From the NCBI GenBank assembly GCA_947498155.1, contig CANMJD010000001.1:1116001-1180000 (forward strand): a DNA stretch of 64,000 bases. The letters are read 5' to 3'. This stretch comes from an uncultured Pseudoruegeria sp. Its GTDB lineage: Bacteria; Pseudomonadota; Alphaproteobacteria; Rhodobacterales; Rhodobacteraceae. The notes under the pieces were generated by a model that had not been told where the DNA came from, searched no databases, and saw only the letters and a list, made by a program, of their open reading frames with translations. Positions 17,742 through 26,955 of the stretch are shown in pieces; the first letter of the stretch is position 1; each line of letters begins with the position of its first letter. Position numbers and translations under genes: made by a program.

Positions 17742-17825
17742 AATTGATCCGATTTGTCGCAGGTGTGGCTATTTGCTGCATCTGCGACATAGTCTAATGG
17801 GAAGACCTGAACAGGATTACAACCC

Positions 17826-18743
17826 ATGCAAATCTATCTCCCTATTGCCGAGGTTTCGGTAAACGCCTTCCTTTTGTTGGGACTGGGCGGGATCGTGGGC
17901 ATTCTGTCGGGGATGTTTGGAGTCGGTGGTGGGTTTCTAATGACACCGCTGCTGTTTTTCATCGGCATTCCTCCGGCAGTGGCCGTCGCAACCGAAGCCA
18001 ACCAGATCGTCGCATCGTCTTTTTCAGGGGTTTTGGCCCATTTTAAACGAAGGTCTGTCGATCTCAGGATGGGGCTCGTGCTGCTTGTGGGCGGGCTTAT
18101 TGGCGCCGCACTTGGGGTGCAGATATTCAACTTGCTCAAAAGCATGGGGCAAGTCGATCTGCTGGTAACCCTTTGTTATGTCGTCTTTCTTGGCATTGTC
18201 GGCGGGTTGATGTTTCTTGAAAGCGTCAATTCTATGCGCAAAGCCGGTAAACCCGGGGCGGTGCCCACGCGCCGGCGGCACAATTGGGTACATAACCTGC
18301 CGTTTAAAATGAAGTTCCGCACATCGGGCCTTTATATTTCGGTAATTCCGCCGGTTCTGGTTGGTGTTTCTGTCGGTATCCTTGCGGCGATCATGGGGGT
18401 CGGCGGCGGCTTTATCATGGTGCCTGCGATGATCTACCTCTTGGGAATGCCGACGAAAGTCGTGATCGGGACCTCGCTGTTTCAGATCATTTTTGTGACC
18501 GGTTTTACCACAATGTTGCACGCCACGACCAACCAGACGGTTGATATGGCGCTGGCAGTTTTGCTGCTGATCGGCGGTGTGGTTGGTGCCCAAATCGGCA
18601 CACGGATCGGTGTCAAACTAAAGGCGGAACAACTGCGTGTTTTGCTGGCCCTGCTGGTGCTGGTGGTATGCGGGAAACTGGCCTTGGACCTGCTTCTTGA
18701 ACCAGCCGAGCTATATTCGCTTGGCGCGCCGGGAGGCCATTGA
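17826..18743 (+). CDS. TSUP-family (TauE/SafE) membrane transporter
   Basis: A 305-residue transporter of the sulfite-exporter TauE/SafE superfamily, with two homologous halves: GMFGVGGGFLMTPLL near the N-terminus and AIMGVGGGFIMVPAM near residue 190. The family moves sulfur-containing anions such as sulfite, sulfoacetate or taurine; the substrate is not determinable here. It overlaps the next gene, a TIGR02186 membrane-anchored periplasmic protein, by one base (TGATG). This pair recurs in Rhodobacterales, from memory, so the second protein may be an accessory subunit. Confidence 0.88.
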   Translation: MQIYLPIAEVSVNAFLLLGLGGIVGILSGMFGVGGGFLMTPLLFFIGIPPAVAVATEANQIVASSFSGVLAHFKRRSVDLRMGLVLLVGGLIGAALGVQIFNLLKSMGQVDLLVTLCYVVFLGIVGGLMFLESVNSMRKAGKPGAVPTRRRHNWVHNLPFKMKFRTSGLYISVIPPVLVGVSVGILAAIMGVGGGFIMVPAMIYLLGMPTKVVIGTSLFQIIFVTGFTTMLHATTNQTVDMALAVLLLIGGVVGAQIGTRIGVKLKAEQLRVLLALLVLVVCGKLALDLLLEPAELYSLGAPGGH

Positions 18744-19498
18744 TGTTTCGTCTTATACTCCTTTTGGTCTGCCTCGCGCTGCCTGCTCAGGCCGAAACCG
18801 TGGTTGCGGGCCTGTCGCAGAAACAGGTTGCCATTACCGCCAATTTCGATGGCTCTGACATTCTGGTCTATGGGGCGGTAAAACGGAACGCACCGGCACC
18901 CGATGGCGGCCCGTTGCACGCGATCATCGCCGTATCTGGCCCGCTTGATCCCGTCGTCGTTCGCCGCAAGGCCAAACGAGTCGGTATCTGGGTCAACACC
19001 GACACCGTTGAAATCGACGCCGCCCCGAGCTTTTATGCCATCGCGACCTCTGGTCCGCTAACGCAGGTGCTCTCTGATACAGAGGATCTGCGCTATAAGA
19101 TTTCGACAGAACGCATGATCCGCTCGATCGATGCCCCACAAACCGTGGGGGACAGTCAGGATTTCACCGAGGCGCTGATCCGTATCCGCCGCAACAACGG
19201 GCTATATCAATTGAATGAGAGCAGCGTCACAATGACCGATGAGACGCTTTTCTCGGCCTCTTTTGCGCTGCCCTCCAACCTTACCGAGGGGGCTTATACA
19301 ACCCGAATCCTGCTGACGCGAGACGGGATGGTTGTGGATGAATATAAGGCCATTCTGGATGTGCGCAAAGTCGGTATTGAGCGCTTTCTTTACACGCTCG
19401 CCCATGAGCAATCTTTCCTCTATGGCCTGCTCTCTCTGACAATTGCGATTTTGGCGGGCTGGGGTGCTTCGGCGATCTTTACGCTGTTTAGGAAATAA
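18743..19498 (+). CDS. TIGR02186-family membrane-anchored periplasmic protein
   Basis: A 251-residue protein with a signal peptide (MFRLILLLVCLALPAQA), a beta-rich periplasmic region and one C-terminal transmembrane helix (about residues 225-247: FLYGLLSLTIAILAGWGASAIF). The composition and its position downstream of a TSUP transporter match TIGR02186. The ATG at 18743 shares its A with the TSUP stop and follows GGGAGG, so it was chosen over the TTG three bases earlier. Function unknown; probably works with the transporter. Confidence 0.82.
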   Translation: MFRLILLLVCLALPAQAETVVAGLSQKQVAITANFDGSDILVYGAVKRNAPAPDGGPLHAIIAVSGPLDPVVVRRKAKRVGIWVNTDTVEIDAAPSFYAIATSGPLTQVLSDTEDLRYKISTERMIRSIDAPQTVGDSQDFTEALIRIRRNNGLYQLNESSVTMTDETLFSASFALPSNLTEGAYTTRILLTRDGMVVDEYKAILDVRKVGIERFLYTLAHEQSFLYGLLSLTIAILAGWGASAIFTLFRK

Positions 19499-19500
19499 AG

Positions 19501-20151
19501 CTACGGCAAGGAGGCGGTATTGGCCGCCTTGCCTGTCGCCTCCAGATCCTGCAACAGCGCGCGACGTTTATCCGCGATCCAGCGCAGGTACAGGGGTTTG
19601 ATCCAGACCTTGCCCCGAATAAACGTGTTCTCGGATAACCCATCTACCAACATCAGCTGCCGCGGAGCCTCTGCATGTTCTTGCGCAACAACGATATTGC
19701 GGGCGGTCAAATCAAAAGCCACGATCTCATAGGCGATGATTTGGTCCACCAGTGCATTGACCTCTGCCCTTAATGTATCTGTCAGACCATGCTTGGCGGC
19801 GTATTGCGTCAAACTCGGCGCTAGATCGCCCTGTGGCCCATTGATGCGCTCAACGATCATCCCAACACCAAGATTGGTCCCAACAAAGCCCAGCATCATC
19901 GGCAAAAAAGACGGAACACTTCCGCTGCGCGCTAAGGCAGCAATATATTCCTCATATTCCATATAAGCGGTTTTAAACGTGCCAAAACGCCGTTTAACAG
20001 GCCGCATCTTATAAGATAGTCCCAGCGGGGATTTGCGCGGTCGGATGATTTTGATCAAAGCATCCGGCTGTTCGGGGTGTTGATAGACCGAACGCCCGCC
20101 TCCCTGCGCAAGGCTAGAATCGGGCTCCAGATAAATCTCGCGTTTCATCAT
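19501..20151 (-). CDS. YrbL-family kinase-like protein
   Basis: A 216-residue protein resembling PhoP-regulated YrbL of enterobacteria. REIYLEPDSSLAQGGGRSVYQHP looks like a glycine loop and IVAFDLTARNIVV with MLVDGLSEN like remnants of the kinase catalytic and metal loops, suggesting a protein-kinase-like fold. Biological role is unknown. Two adjacent ATGs (20151 and 20148) are possible starts. It converges with the TIGR02186 gene, and lies 25 bases downstream of the helicase gene on the same strand, so the two may be co-transcribed. Confidence 0.75.
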   Translation of the reverse strand: MMKREIYLEPDSSLAQGGGRSVYQHPEQPDALIKIIRPRKSPLGLSYKMRPVKRRFGTFKTAYMEYEEYIAALARSGSVPSFLPMMLGFVGTNLGVGMIVERINGPQGDLAPSLTQYAAKHGLTDTLRAEVNALVDQIIAYEIVAFDLTARNIVVAQEHAEAPRQLMLVDGLSENTFIRGKVWIKPLYLRWIADKRRALLQDLEATGKAANTASLP

Positions 20152-20176
20152 TCGACTTCCTTTTCGTCCCCTTAGC

Positions 20177-21712
20177 CTATTCTTCTAGGGCGGACTGGCT
20201 TTCCAGCACGAGCTGCGCCGGTGCCGCCTTTAGATCAGAGGTGATCAGTGGCCCACTGGGGCGCGCCAGCCGGTTGCGGGTCACCCAATAGAGCCGTGTT
20301 TCGGCCCGTGTGATTGCCACATAGGCCAATCGCTTCCAAAGCGGCTGCCCTGCCTCGACCCGCCCCATGCGGGCCGCCACAAACAAATCAGGCGCAAAGA
20401 CCTGCACGTTTTCCCACTGGCTACCCTGCGCTTTGTGTATGGTCACCGCTGCCCCATGCAAAAACGCTGCCCCCATGCGGGCGGCATAGGGAATAAAGGG
20501 TTCTTCCTCATCGGGGAATTCGATTTTCACAATCGAAGCCGCCGAGACCTGCGGATCTTCTGCACCCATCACATGCAATCGGGAAAAGCCCGGTTTACGA
20601 CCAGCCCCAAGATAGACCACCTGCGCGCCCTTGATCAGCCCTCGCGCCTCCAGATCGATACGTTTCTTTCGGTGTTTCATCGGCAGTTCGATGCCGTCAC
20701 AGATCAACGGCTCCCCTGGCAGCAGATCATCCGCAGGGGCGGAAAACGCCCCGCGAAAGGCTTGGATCAACCGCACCCGCGTGGCATTGCGCCAGACCAG
20801 AACCGGCGAGCGCGCCATCAGATCACTTTCGACCCGTGTCGCGAAAACCACCCGATCATCGATCTTTGCGGCGTCTTCGATCATCCGTTCAAAGTCATGA
20901 AACTGCAGTTGCGGATCGGCCAAAGCATGGGCCAGATCCAAAATCGGATTATCCTGTGTTTGTCTGTGCACCCGGTGCAGAACCATTTTGTCTGCGTCAC
21001 GGAATGTATCAAACACCATTTCGCCGGATTGCCCAACCGGTGCCAGCTGAGCCGGATCGCCAAACAACACCAAGGTTGGGAAAATCTCTTTCAGATCATT
21101 GAACTGTTTTTCGTCAAGCATCGAGGATTCATCGATAAACCCGATATCCAAAGGGTCCTCGCGACGTTTCCAGCCTGTGATAAAATCAGACCCGCGCAGC
21201 CCCGCCGCTGCCAAGGCACCGGGAATTGATTTATTGTTTTCATAAAACAGCTTGGCACGCTCCAGTGCGACCTCTGTCAGCCCTTCAATTTCGGGTTTTT
21301 CGCCATTTCCTGCCAGCCAATCGGCAATACGTTCATATTCGGGATCATAAACCGGCGTATAAAGAATCCGGTGAATGGTCGTTGCAGGCACGCCGCGATT
21401 ACGCAACACGCTGGCGGCTTTGTTGGTCGGGGCAAGGATTGCCAAGGTGCGACGGTCTTTCCGTTTGCGCCCCTCGTAATCGCCTGAAATGACGTCAACG
21501 CCCGCCTCTTCCAAGGCTTTATACAGGCTCGCCAGCAACATGGTTTTACCCGAGCCCGCCTTACCCACCACAGCCAAAACCGCGTCTTTGGTGCTGGCCA
21601 TCGGGGTTAGCAGGGAATCATCAAGATCAACGCCGGACTGGCGCAGCATCTCGGCGACACGATCAAAGGCTTCGGCCTGATCGTCAGAAAAGGTAATCGC
21701 GGGTATATTCAT
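20177..21712 (-). CDS. RecD-like SF1B DNA helicase
   Basis: A 511-residue ATP-dependent DNA helicase of the RecD/Pif1/Dda group. Motif I is VVGKAGSGKT at residues 48-57, Ia LAPTNKAASVLR, II IGFIDESSML, III LFGDPAQLAPVGQ, V VTIHKAQGSQW and VI YVAITRAETRLYW. No nuclease or RecBC partner lies nearby, so a stand-alone role in replication or repair is more likely than RecBCD function. Length is typical of short RecD2/Dda-like helicases. It probably shares a transcript with the downstream yrbL-like gene. Confidence 0.88.
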   Translation of the reverse strand: MNIPAITFSDDQAEAFDRVAEMLRQSGVDLDDSLLTPMASTKDAVLAVVGKAGSGKTMLLASLYKALEEAGVDVISGDYEGRKRKDRRTLAILAPTNKAASVLRNRGVPATTIHRILYTPVYDPEYERIADWLAGNGEKPEIEGLTEVALERAKLFYENNKSIPGALAAAGLRGSDFITGWKRREDPLDIGFIDESSMLDEKQFNDLKEIFPTLVLFGDPAQLAPVGQSGEMVFDTFRDADKMVLHRVHRQTQDNPILDLAHALADPQLQFHDFERMIEDAAKIDDRVVFATRVESDLMARSPVLVWRNATRVRLIQAFRGAFSAPADDLLPGEPLICDGIELPMKHRKKRIDLEARGLIKGAQVVYLGAGRKPGFSRLHVMGAEDPQVSAASIVKIEFPDEEEPFIPYAARMGAAFLHGAAVTIHKAQGSQWENVQVFAPDLFVAARMGRVEAGQPLWKRLAYVAITRAETRLYWVTRNRLARPSGPLITSDLKAAPAQLVLESQSALEE

Positions 21713-21779
21713 GACAGGACCCTATCGCGAGGCACTGGCGACTGCCAGCCAAACCGGACCGGTTCCAACGGGCTAAGAC

Positions 21780-21814
21780 GAAAAAACCGGCCGCCGCATG
21801 CGGGGCCGGTTTTG
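21780..21814 (-). terminator. Intrinsic terminator of ccr
   Basis: Stem AAAACCGGCC / GGCCGGTTTT with an 11-base loop (21783-21813), and a six-T run on the minus strand, 30 bases past the ccr stop. Confidence 0.85.
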
Positions 21815-21843
21815 GGTTGATGACACGGAAATACCGCCGGTCT

Positions 21844-23127
21844 TTATCTAGCGTCGAGCACTTCTTCGAGTGTGCGCAACCCTGTACGAGGGGCCTGAAC
21901 CAGCACCGCCATATTACCGGGCAAATGCTCGTTGCGGCGCATCTTCGTATGGGCCTGCGGGATTTCGGCCCACGGGAATACTTCGGACATGCAGGGATCA
22001 AGACGACGCTCGATCATCAGCTGGTTGGCAGAAGACGCCTGCTTGAGGTGGGCAAAGTGGCTACCTTGAATACGCTTCTGGTGCATCCAGATGTAGCGCG
22101 CATCCATGGTCAGGTTATAGCCCGTGGTTCCCGCGCAAATGACGACCATACCGCCTTTTTTGCAGACAAATGTCGAAACCGGGAAGGTTGCCTCACCGGG
22201 GTGTTCGAACACCATGTCAACATTGACGCCTTTGCCGGTGATGTCCCAGATCGCCTTGCCGAATTTACGCACTTCGGAAAACCATTCCTTGTATTCCGGT
22301 GTGTTTACGGTGGGAAGCTGGCCCCAGCAGTTAAAGTCTTTCCGGTTGATCACGCCCTTGGCCCCCAGGCCCATGACAAAATCGCGCTTGTCCTCTTCGG
22401 AGATCACCCCGATCGCATTGGCGCCCGCTGTATTGATCAGCTGGATCGCATAGGACCCCAAACCGCCCGAAGCACCCCAGACCAGAACGTTCTGGCCGGG
22501 CTTAAGCTCATGGGGGTGGTGACCGAACAGCATCCGGTAAGCGGTCGCAAGCGTCAAAGTGTAACAAGCGCTTTCTTCCCAGGTCAGATGCTTGGGCCGC
22601 GGCATCAATTGCTGCGCCTGAACACAGGTGAACTGCGCAAAAGAGCCGTCAGGGGTTTCGTAGCCCCAAATGCGCTGGCTGTCGGAATACATGGGATCGC
22701 CACCGTTACAGGCTTCGTCATCGCCATCGTCCTGATTACAATGGATCACGACCTCATCGCCAACTTTCCAGCGGGTTACCTTATCGCCAACCGCCCACAC
22801 AATGCCCGAAGCATCAGAACCGGCGATGTGATATTCTGCCTTGTGCACGTCAAACGGGCTGAGCGGAATGCCGAGGCCGGCCCAAACACCGTTGTAGTTA
22901 ACACCCGCCGCCATCACCAGAACCAGCACTTCGTGGCTGTCAGGCTGAGGAGTCGTCACGGCCTCCAGTTGAAAAGCCTGTTCAGGCTCCCCGTGACGTT
23001 CCCGGCGAATGGTCCAGGCATACATCTGCTTTGGCACATAACCGAGCGGGGGCAGTTCCCCCATTTCGTACAAGTCTTTTTCCGGCGCATCATACGCTGC
23101 AATCGCGGTATTTGTATCGAGAGCCAT
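21844..23127 (-). CDS. ccr: Crotonyl-CoA carboxylase/reductase
   Basis: Key enzyme of the ethylmalonyl-CoA pathway: crotonyl-CoA + CO2 + NADPH gives (2S)-ethylmalonyl-CoA. The 427-residue MDR protein has the NADPH fold at VLVWGASGGLGSYAIQL. Residues recalled as forming the CO2 pocket are visible in context: Asn in AAGVNYNGVWAG, Phe/Glu region around GSFAQF, and His in RIQGSHFAHLKQ. The ATG at 23127 follows GGAGG; a GTG four codons upstream lacks one. The promoter carries the shared TGCCGCAGCGCAG element (23153-23165). Transcribed alone and terminated strongly. Confidence 0.96.
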   Translation of the reverse strand: MALDTNTAIAAYDAPEKDLYEMGELPPLGYVPKQMYAWTIRRERHGEPEQAFQLEAVTTPQPDSHEVLVLVMAAGVNYNGVWAGLGIPLSPFDVHKAEYHIAGSDASGIVWAVGDKVTRWKVGDEVVIHCNQDDGDDEACNGGDPMYSDSQRIWGYETPDGSFAQFTCVQAQQLMPRPKHLTWEESACYTLTLATAYRMLFGHHPHELKPGQNVLVWGASGGLGSYAIQLINTAGANAIGVISEEDKRDFVMGLGAKGVINRKDFNCWGQLPTVNTPEYKEWFSEVRKFGKAIWDITGKGVNVDMVFEHPGEATFPVSTFVCKKGGMVVICAGTTGYNLTMDARYIWMHQKRIQGSHFAHLKQASSANQLMIERRLDPCMSEVFPWAEIPQAHTKMRRNEHLPGNMAVLVQAPRTGLRTLEEVLDAR

Positions 23128-23152
23128 CTGAGCCTCCACTGCTGAATCATTG

Positions 23153-23165
23153 TGCCGCAGCGCAG
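23153..23165. promoter_or_regulatory. Shared 13-bp ethylmalonyl-pathway element, ccr copy
   Basis: TGCCGCAGCGCAG lies 26-38 bases upstream of the ccr ATG. Identical copies precede mcl2 (39279) and mdh (40552), and a near copy precedes ecm (24783). It is followed by CGCTGCG, giving a local inverted repeat. The factor is unknown. Confidence 0.6.
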
Positions 23166-23214
23166 AATCGCTGCGGGCTTGACCCTGAAGTATCGAGCAT
23201 AAAGTAATTATGCA

Positions 23215-23227
23215 ACCCTTTTAGGGT
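23215..23227. promoter_or_regulatory. Perfect inverted repeat in the ccr promoter
   Basis: ACCCTTTTAGGGT (5-bp arms, 3-base centre) lies about 90-100 bases upstream of ccr, next to a TTGACC -35-like hexamer on the minus strand. It is the right size for an operator, but no regulator is identified. Confidence 0.3.
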
Positions 23228-23240
23228 CAATATTGTAATT

Positions 23241-24659
23241 TTATGACCTTGCAGTCGCAGCATTTTCGGCATCGCGGCGTGGTGGATCGGTAATCGACAG
23301 GGCTTCGGCAACCGAAGCCGCGTAGTAGCGCACCAAATCAACCTCTTGCGGATTAATGGCAAAAACATCGTCCTTTTGGGTCACCATGCGCCGCAACACC
23401 AGAATGCGCAGACCAATCCGAAGCGCTTCGTCCAGGTCATTTTCCGGTGCATGGAACGGAATGTTTTTATCCCGAAACAACACAACAAGATCGCTGAGCT
23501 GCTCTTTCAGCGCTTCCTTTGACAAAGGTGCATCTTCTTTACAGAGCAGATAACACAGCGTTGGTACCGGCAGCGCAGGCAGTCCGGCCCCGATCCGGCG
23601 CATCAATTCCTTGCCGACCTGTGCGGTGGCGTTGCTGTGATCAACCGTCGGAAAACTGCGAAGCGACAGCGGCATGCCGAAATGCACCGCTGCATCGCCA
23701 AACCGATGAAACCGGCGCTGCAGCATTAATTTGATCTGCCGGAAACAAAAACCGAAAATCCCGAACATGCGAAAGCGAAAGCGTCGTTTGCCGCTCCGCT
23801 TGGCTTCGATCAGAAAGCGGTCCTCCAGCACCCGGTCATAGTTCAACGACACCGGCACAAAGACGACGTCGCCTTTATCCAAGGGGTCAAAATCACTGAC
23901 GATATAATTCAGAATGCCCAGTTTTGGCGGGGCCGTATGGCCGGTCAGGCTTAGCCCGCCTTCGGGAAAAACCGCTTGCGCCACCCCGCCTTTGGTTGCC
24001 AGCTGCACATAGCGCTCTAGCACGGTGCGATAAAGATCATTGCTGTTTTTGCGACGGATAAAATAGGCCCCCATCGCCTTGATCAGCGTGGTCAGCGGCC
24101 AGACCCGCGCCCATTCGCCCACCGCATAAGACAGGGCGGAACGTTCCGCCGCCAGATAGGTGACCAAAACATAGTCCATATTGGAGCGGTGGTTCATCAC
24201 ATAGATCACCGTGGCGTCGGCATCGATCCCCCGCAACGCCAGATCATCGGCCGAACTGGTGCGCACTTTATAAAAGCTCTGAGCCAAGAGCCGCGCAAGA
24301 CGAATGGCAAAACCGAAATAGGCCGTGGCACTGAAACCGGGCACGATTTCCCGTGCATAGCGTTTGGCGGTTTCAAAGCCGACATTCTCTGGCATGCCGT
24401 TTTCAGCCGCCCATTTGCCCGAGGCCTCGATCACCTTTGCATCATAAATCAACCGCTGGATCATATCGTGCCGCCGCGCCAGCTTGAACGGTTGGATCGG
24501 ACGCTCCAGCCGTTGATTGAGACGCGCCACCACCCGCTCCATCCGGCGACGGAAAAACCAGCGCACAGAGGGCAGCAGAAAATGGCTCAGGGCGGTGACC
24601 GCTGCAAAGAGCAGAATCAGAATCAGCAGCCATAGGGGAATTTCAACAGTCGAAAACAT
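23241..24659 (-). CDS. PlsB-like glycerol-3-phosphate/lysophosphatidate acyltransferase
   Basis: A 472-residue membrane-associated acyltransferase acting in phospholipid synthesis. An N-terminal membrane helix (PLWLLILILLFAAVTALSHF) precedes the catalytic block: NHRSNMDYV with H157 and D162, and FPEGG at 231-235. The HRSxMDY form matches PlsB more closely than PlsC, but the protein is much shorter than E. coli PlsB (about 800 residues), so the exact acceptor is uncertain. It ends about 75 bases upstream of the ccr promoter region and is divergent from ecm. Confidence 0.82.
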   Translation of the reverse strand: MFSTVEIPLWLLILILLFAAVTALSHFLLPSVRWFFRRRMERVVARLNQRLERPIQPFKLARRHDMIQRLIYDAKVIEASGKWAAENGMPENVGFETAKRYAREIVPGFSATAYFGFAIRLARLLAQSFYKVRTSSADDLALRGIDADATVIYVMNHRSNMDYVLVTYLAAERSALSYAVGEWARVWPLTTLIKAMGAYFIRRKNSNDLYRTVLERYVQLATKGGVAQAVFPEGGLSLTGHTAPPKLGILNYIVSDFDPLDKGDVVFVPVSLNYDRVLEDRFLIEAKRSGKRRFRFRMFGIFGFCFRQIKLMLQRRFHRFGDAAVHFGMPLSLRSFPTVDHSNATAQVGKELMRRIGAGLPALPVPTLCYLLCKEDAPLSKEALKEQLSDLVVLFRDKNIPFHAPENDLDEALRIGLRILVLRRMVTQKDDVFAINPQEVDLVRYYAASVAEALSITDPPRRDAENAATARS

Positions 24660-24782
24660 GGCGCTACCTTGACCTATTCAGGCGTCTTATAAAATCGATT
24701 CTGCTTTCTGTCTGGCATATGGCTACATATTCCGGCCTTAACGTGACAATTTCGGTTTCCAGAATGCGGACACACTGGTTTA

Positions 24783-24798
24783 TGCTGCAATCGCAAAG
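24783..24798. promoter_or_regulatory. Variant ethylmalonyl-pathway element, ecm copy
   Basis: TGCTGCAATCGCAAAG resembles the TGCCGCAGCGCAG element with one extra central base. It lies about 105-120 bases upstream of ecm. A candidate promoter follows: TTGACA at 24830-24835 and TATCAA about 18 bases later. Confidence 0.4.
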
Positions 24799-24902
24799 AA
24801 AACCGCGTAGCGCCGCATCGCAGCGAATTGACAAGGACATAAAATTCCAAGTATCAAGTTCAGAACGGAATATAATTACCAAACTTAAGATGGTGAGGCC
24901 CG

Positions 24903-26870
24903 ATGACTGAGACCCCAAAAGACCGCCCCTGGCTGTTTCGCACCTATGCGGGCCACTCCACGGCCAAGGCTTCCAATGCGCTGTATAGGACCAATCTGGC
25001 CAAAGGCCAAACCGGTCTTTCGGTGGCTTTCGATCTACCAACCCAGACCGGATACGACAGCGATCACGAATTGGCCAAAGGCGAAGTGGGCAAAGTCGGC
25101 GTCCCCGTAAGCCATCTGGGGGATATGCGCACGCTGTTTGACGATATTCCGCTTGAAAAAATGAACACCTCGATGACGATCAACGCAACGGCCCCTTGGT
25201 TGTTGTCGCTCTATATTGCCGCCGCCGAAGAGCAAGGCGCTGATATCAGCAAGCTGCAAGGCACGGTGCAGAATGACATCATCAAAGAATACCTGAGCCG
25301 CGGCACCTATGTTTGCCCACCCAAGGCATCGTTGCGGATGATTACCGATGTGGCCGCCTATACCCGCGAAAACCTGCCCAAATGGAACCCGATGAACATC
25401 TGTTCCTATCATCTGCAAGAGGCCGGTGCGACACCTGAAGAAGAGCTGTCCTTTGCCTTGGCCACGGCCACAGCGGTGCTGGATGATCTAAAGGACAAAG
25501 TACCGGCTGAACATTTTCCAGCTATGGTCGGACGGATTTCCTTTTTTGTGAATGCGGGCATCCGGTTTGTGACAGAGATGTGCAAGATGCGCGCTTTTGT
25601 GGAATTGTGGGACGAGATTTGCCGCGAACGCTATAATGTTGAAGACCCGAAATTCCGGCGCTTCCGCTACGGGGTTCAGGTCAACAGCCTTGGCCTGACC
25701 GAGCAACAGCCTGAAAACAACGTCTACCGCATTCTGATCGAAATGCTGGCTGTCACGCTTTCCAAAAACGCCCGCGCCCGTGCTGTGCAATTGCCCGCTT
25801 GGAACGAAGCCCTTGGCCTGCCCCGCCCTTGGGATCAGCAATGGTCTTTGCGGATGCAGCAGATCATGGCCTATGAGACCGATCTTCTGGAATACGAAGA
25901 CCTCTTTGACAATAATCCGGCGGTGGAACGCAAAGTCGCCGCCCTGAAAGAAGGGGCGCGCGCCGAACTGGCACAGATCGACGCCATGGGCGGCGCTGTC
26001 GCGGCGATTGACTATATGAAATCCCGTCTGGTCGACAGTAACTCGGCCCGCATTGCGCGGATCGAAACCGGCGAAACCACCGTTGTCGGGGTCAACCGCT
26101 GGACCGAAGCTGCCGAAAGCCCTCTGACCTCTGGCGAAGAGGCAATTATGACCGCCGATCCAAAGGCCGAAGCGGACCAGATTGCCCGTTTGCAGGAATG
26201 GAAAACCACCCGGAATGCAGAGGCGGTAAAAATCGCGATGGAACGCCTGCGTCAGGCTGCGGCATCGGGCGAGAACATCATGCCAGCCTCTATTGCAGCG
26301 GCCAAAGCTGGTGTCACCACCGGCGAGTGGGGAGATATGGTGCGCAGCGCATTCGGGCAATACCGCGCGCCGACCGGTGTGTCGAAAAATCCCTCCAACC
26401 GAACCGAAGGGCTGGATGACATTCGCGAGCAGGTCAACGCTGTTTCCGACCGTCTGGGCCGCCGGTTGAAATTTCTGGTTGGTAAGCCCGGTCTGGATGG
26501 CCACTCTAATGGCGCCGAGCAAATTGCCGCCCGTGCGCGCGATTGCGGGATGGATATCACCTATGAGGGCATCCGCCTGACTCCGGCGGAAATCGTCGCC
26601 GCCGCAGCCGAAGAAGAAGCCCATGTTGTCGGGCTGTCGATCCTGTCGGGCTCGCATATCCCGTTGATCGAGGATTTGATCACCCAGATGAAATCCGCCG
26701 ATCTCTCCCACATACCGGTGATCGTTGGTGGCATTATTCCGGATGACGACGCCGAACGGCTTTTGGCCATGGGGGTCGCGCGGGTCTATACGCCCAAAGA
26801 CTTTGAGCTGAACCGGATCATGTTTGACATTGTCGCCCTCGTGGACCCGGCCCCGATTGCCGCTGAATGA
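24903..26870 (+). CDS. ecm: Ethylmalonyl-CoA mutase (B12-dependent)
   Basis: Converts (2R)-ethylmalonyl-CoA to (2S)-methylsuccinyl-CoA in the ethylmalonyl-CoA pathway. The 655-residue protein has the methylmalonyl-CoA-mutase-type barrel (RTYAGHSTAKASNALYR, TGLSVAFDLPTQTGYD) and a C-terminal cobalamin domain with the B12 ligand His near 534 (LDGHSNGA) and later GLSILSGSH and VIVGGIIP. It could be methylmalonyl-CoA mutase on fold alone; length, the clustered ccr and the TCA/EMC locus favour Ecm. The ATG at 24903 follows GGTGAGG. No B12 riboswitch was recognised upstream. Confidence 0.93.
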   Translation: MTETPKDRPWLFRTYAGHSTAKASNALYRTNLAKGQTGLSVAFDLPTQTGYDSDHELAKGEVGKVGVPVSHLGDMRTLFDDIPLEKMNTSMTINATAPWLLSLYIAAAEEQGADISKLQGTVQNDIIKEYLSRGTYVCPPKASLRMITDVAAYTRENLPKWNPMNICSYHLQEAGATPEEELSFALATATAVLDDLKDKVPAEHFPAMVGRISFFVNAGIRFVTEMCKMRAFVELWDEICRERYNVEDPKFRRFRYGVQVNSLGLTEQQPENNVYRILIEMLAVTLSKNARARAVQLPAWNEALGLPRPWDQQWSLRMQQIMAYETDLLEYEDLFDNNPAVERKVAALKEGARAELAQIDAMGGAVAAIDYMKSRLVDSNSARIARIETGETTVVGVNRWTEAAESPLTSGEEAIMTADPKAEADQIARLQEWKTTRNAEAVKIAMERLRQAAASGENIMPASIAAAKAGVTTGEWGDMVRSAFGQYRAPTGVSKNPSNRTEGLDDIREQVNAVSDRLGRRLKFLVGKPGLDGHSNGAEQIAARARDCGMDITYEGIRLTPAEIVAAAAEEEAHVVGLSILSGSHIPLIEDLITQMKSADLSHIPVIVGGIIPDDDAERLLAMGVARVYTPKDFELNRIMFDIVALVDPAPIAAE

Positions 26871-26955
26871 GTGATCCCCGTTAAAGGGGCAATTGCGAAT
26901 AACTGCAAAGCATGAGAGCATGACCCGCAGCTAACAGCAAAACAGGATCCTTTTG

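Noticed and set aside
24660-24902. Cobalamin riboswitch upstream of the B12-dependent mutase ecm
   Set aside because: I looked for a B12-box and the expected long structured leader and did not see them.
25488-26921. Open frame of 477 codons on the minus strand opposite ecm
   Set aside because: Antisense to ecm with no recognisable protein features.
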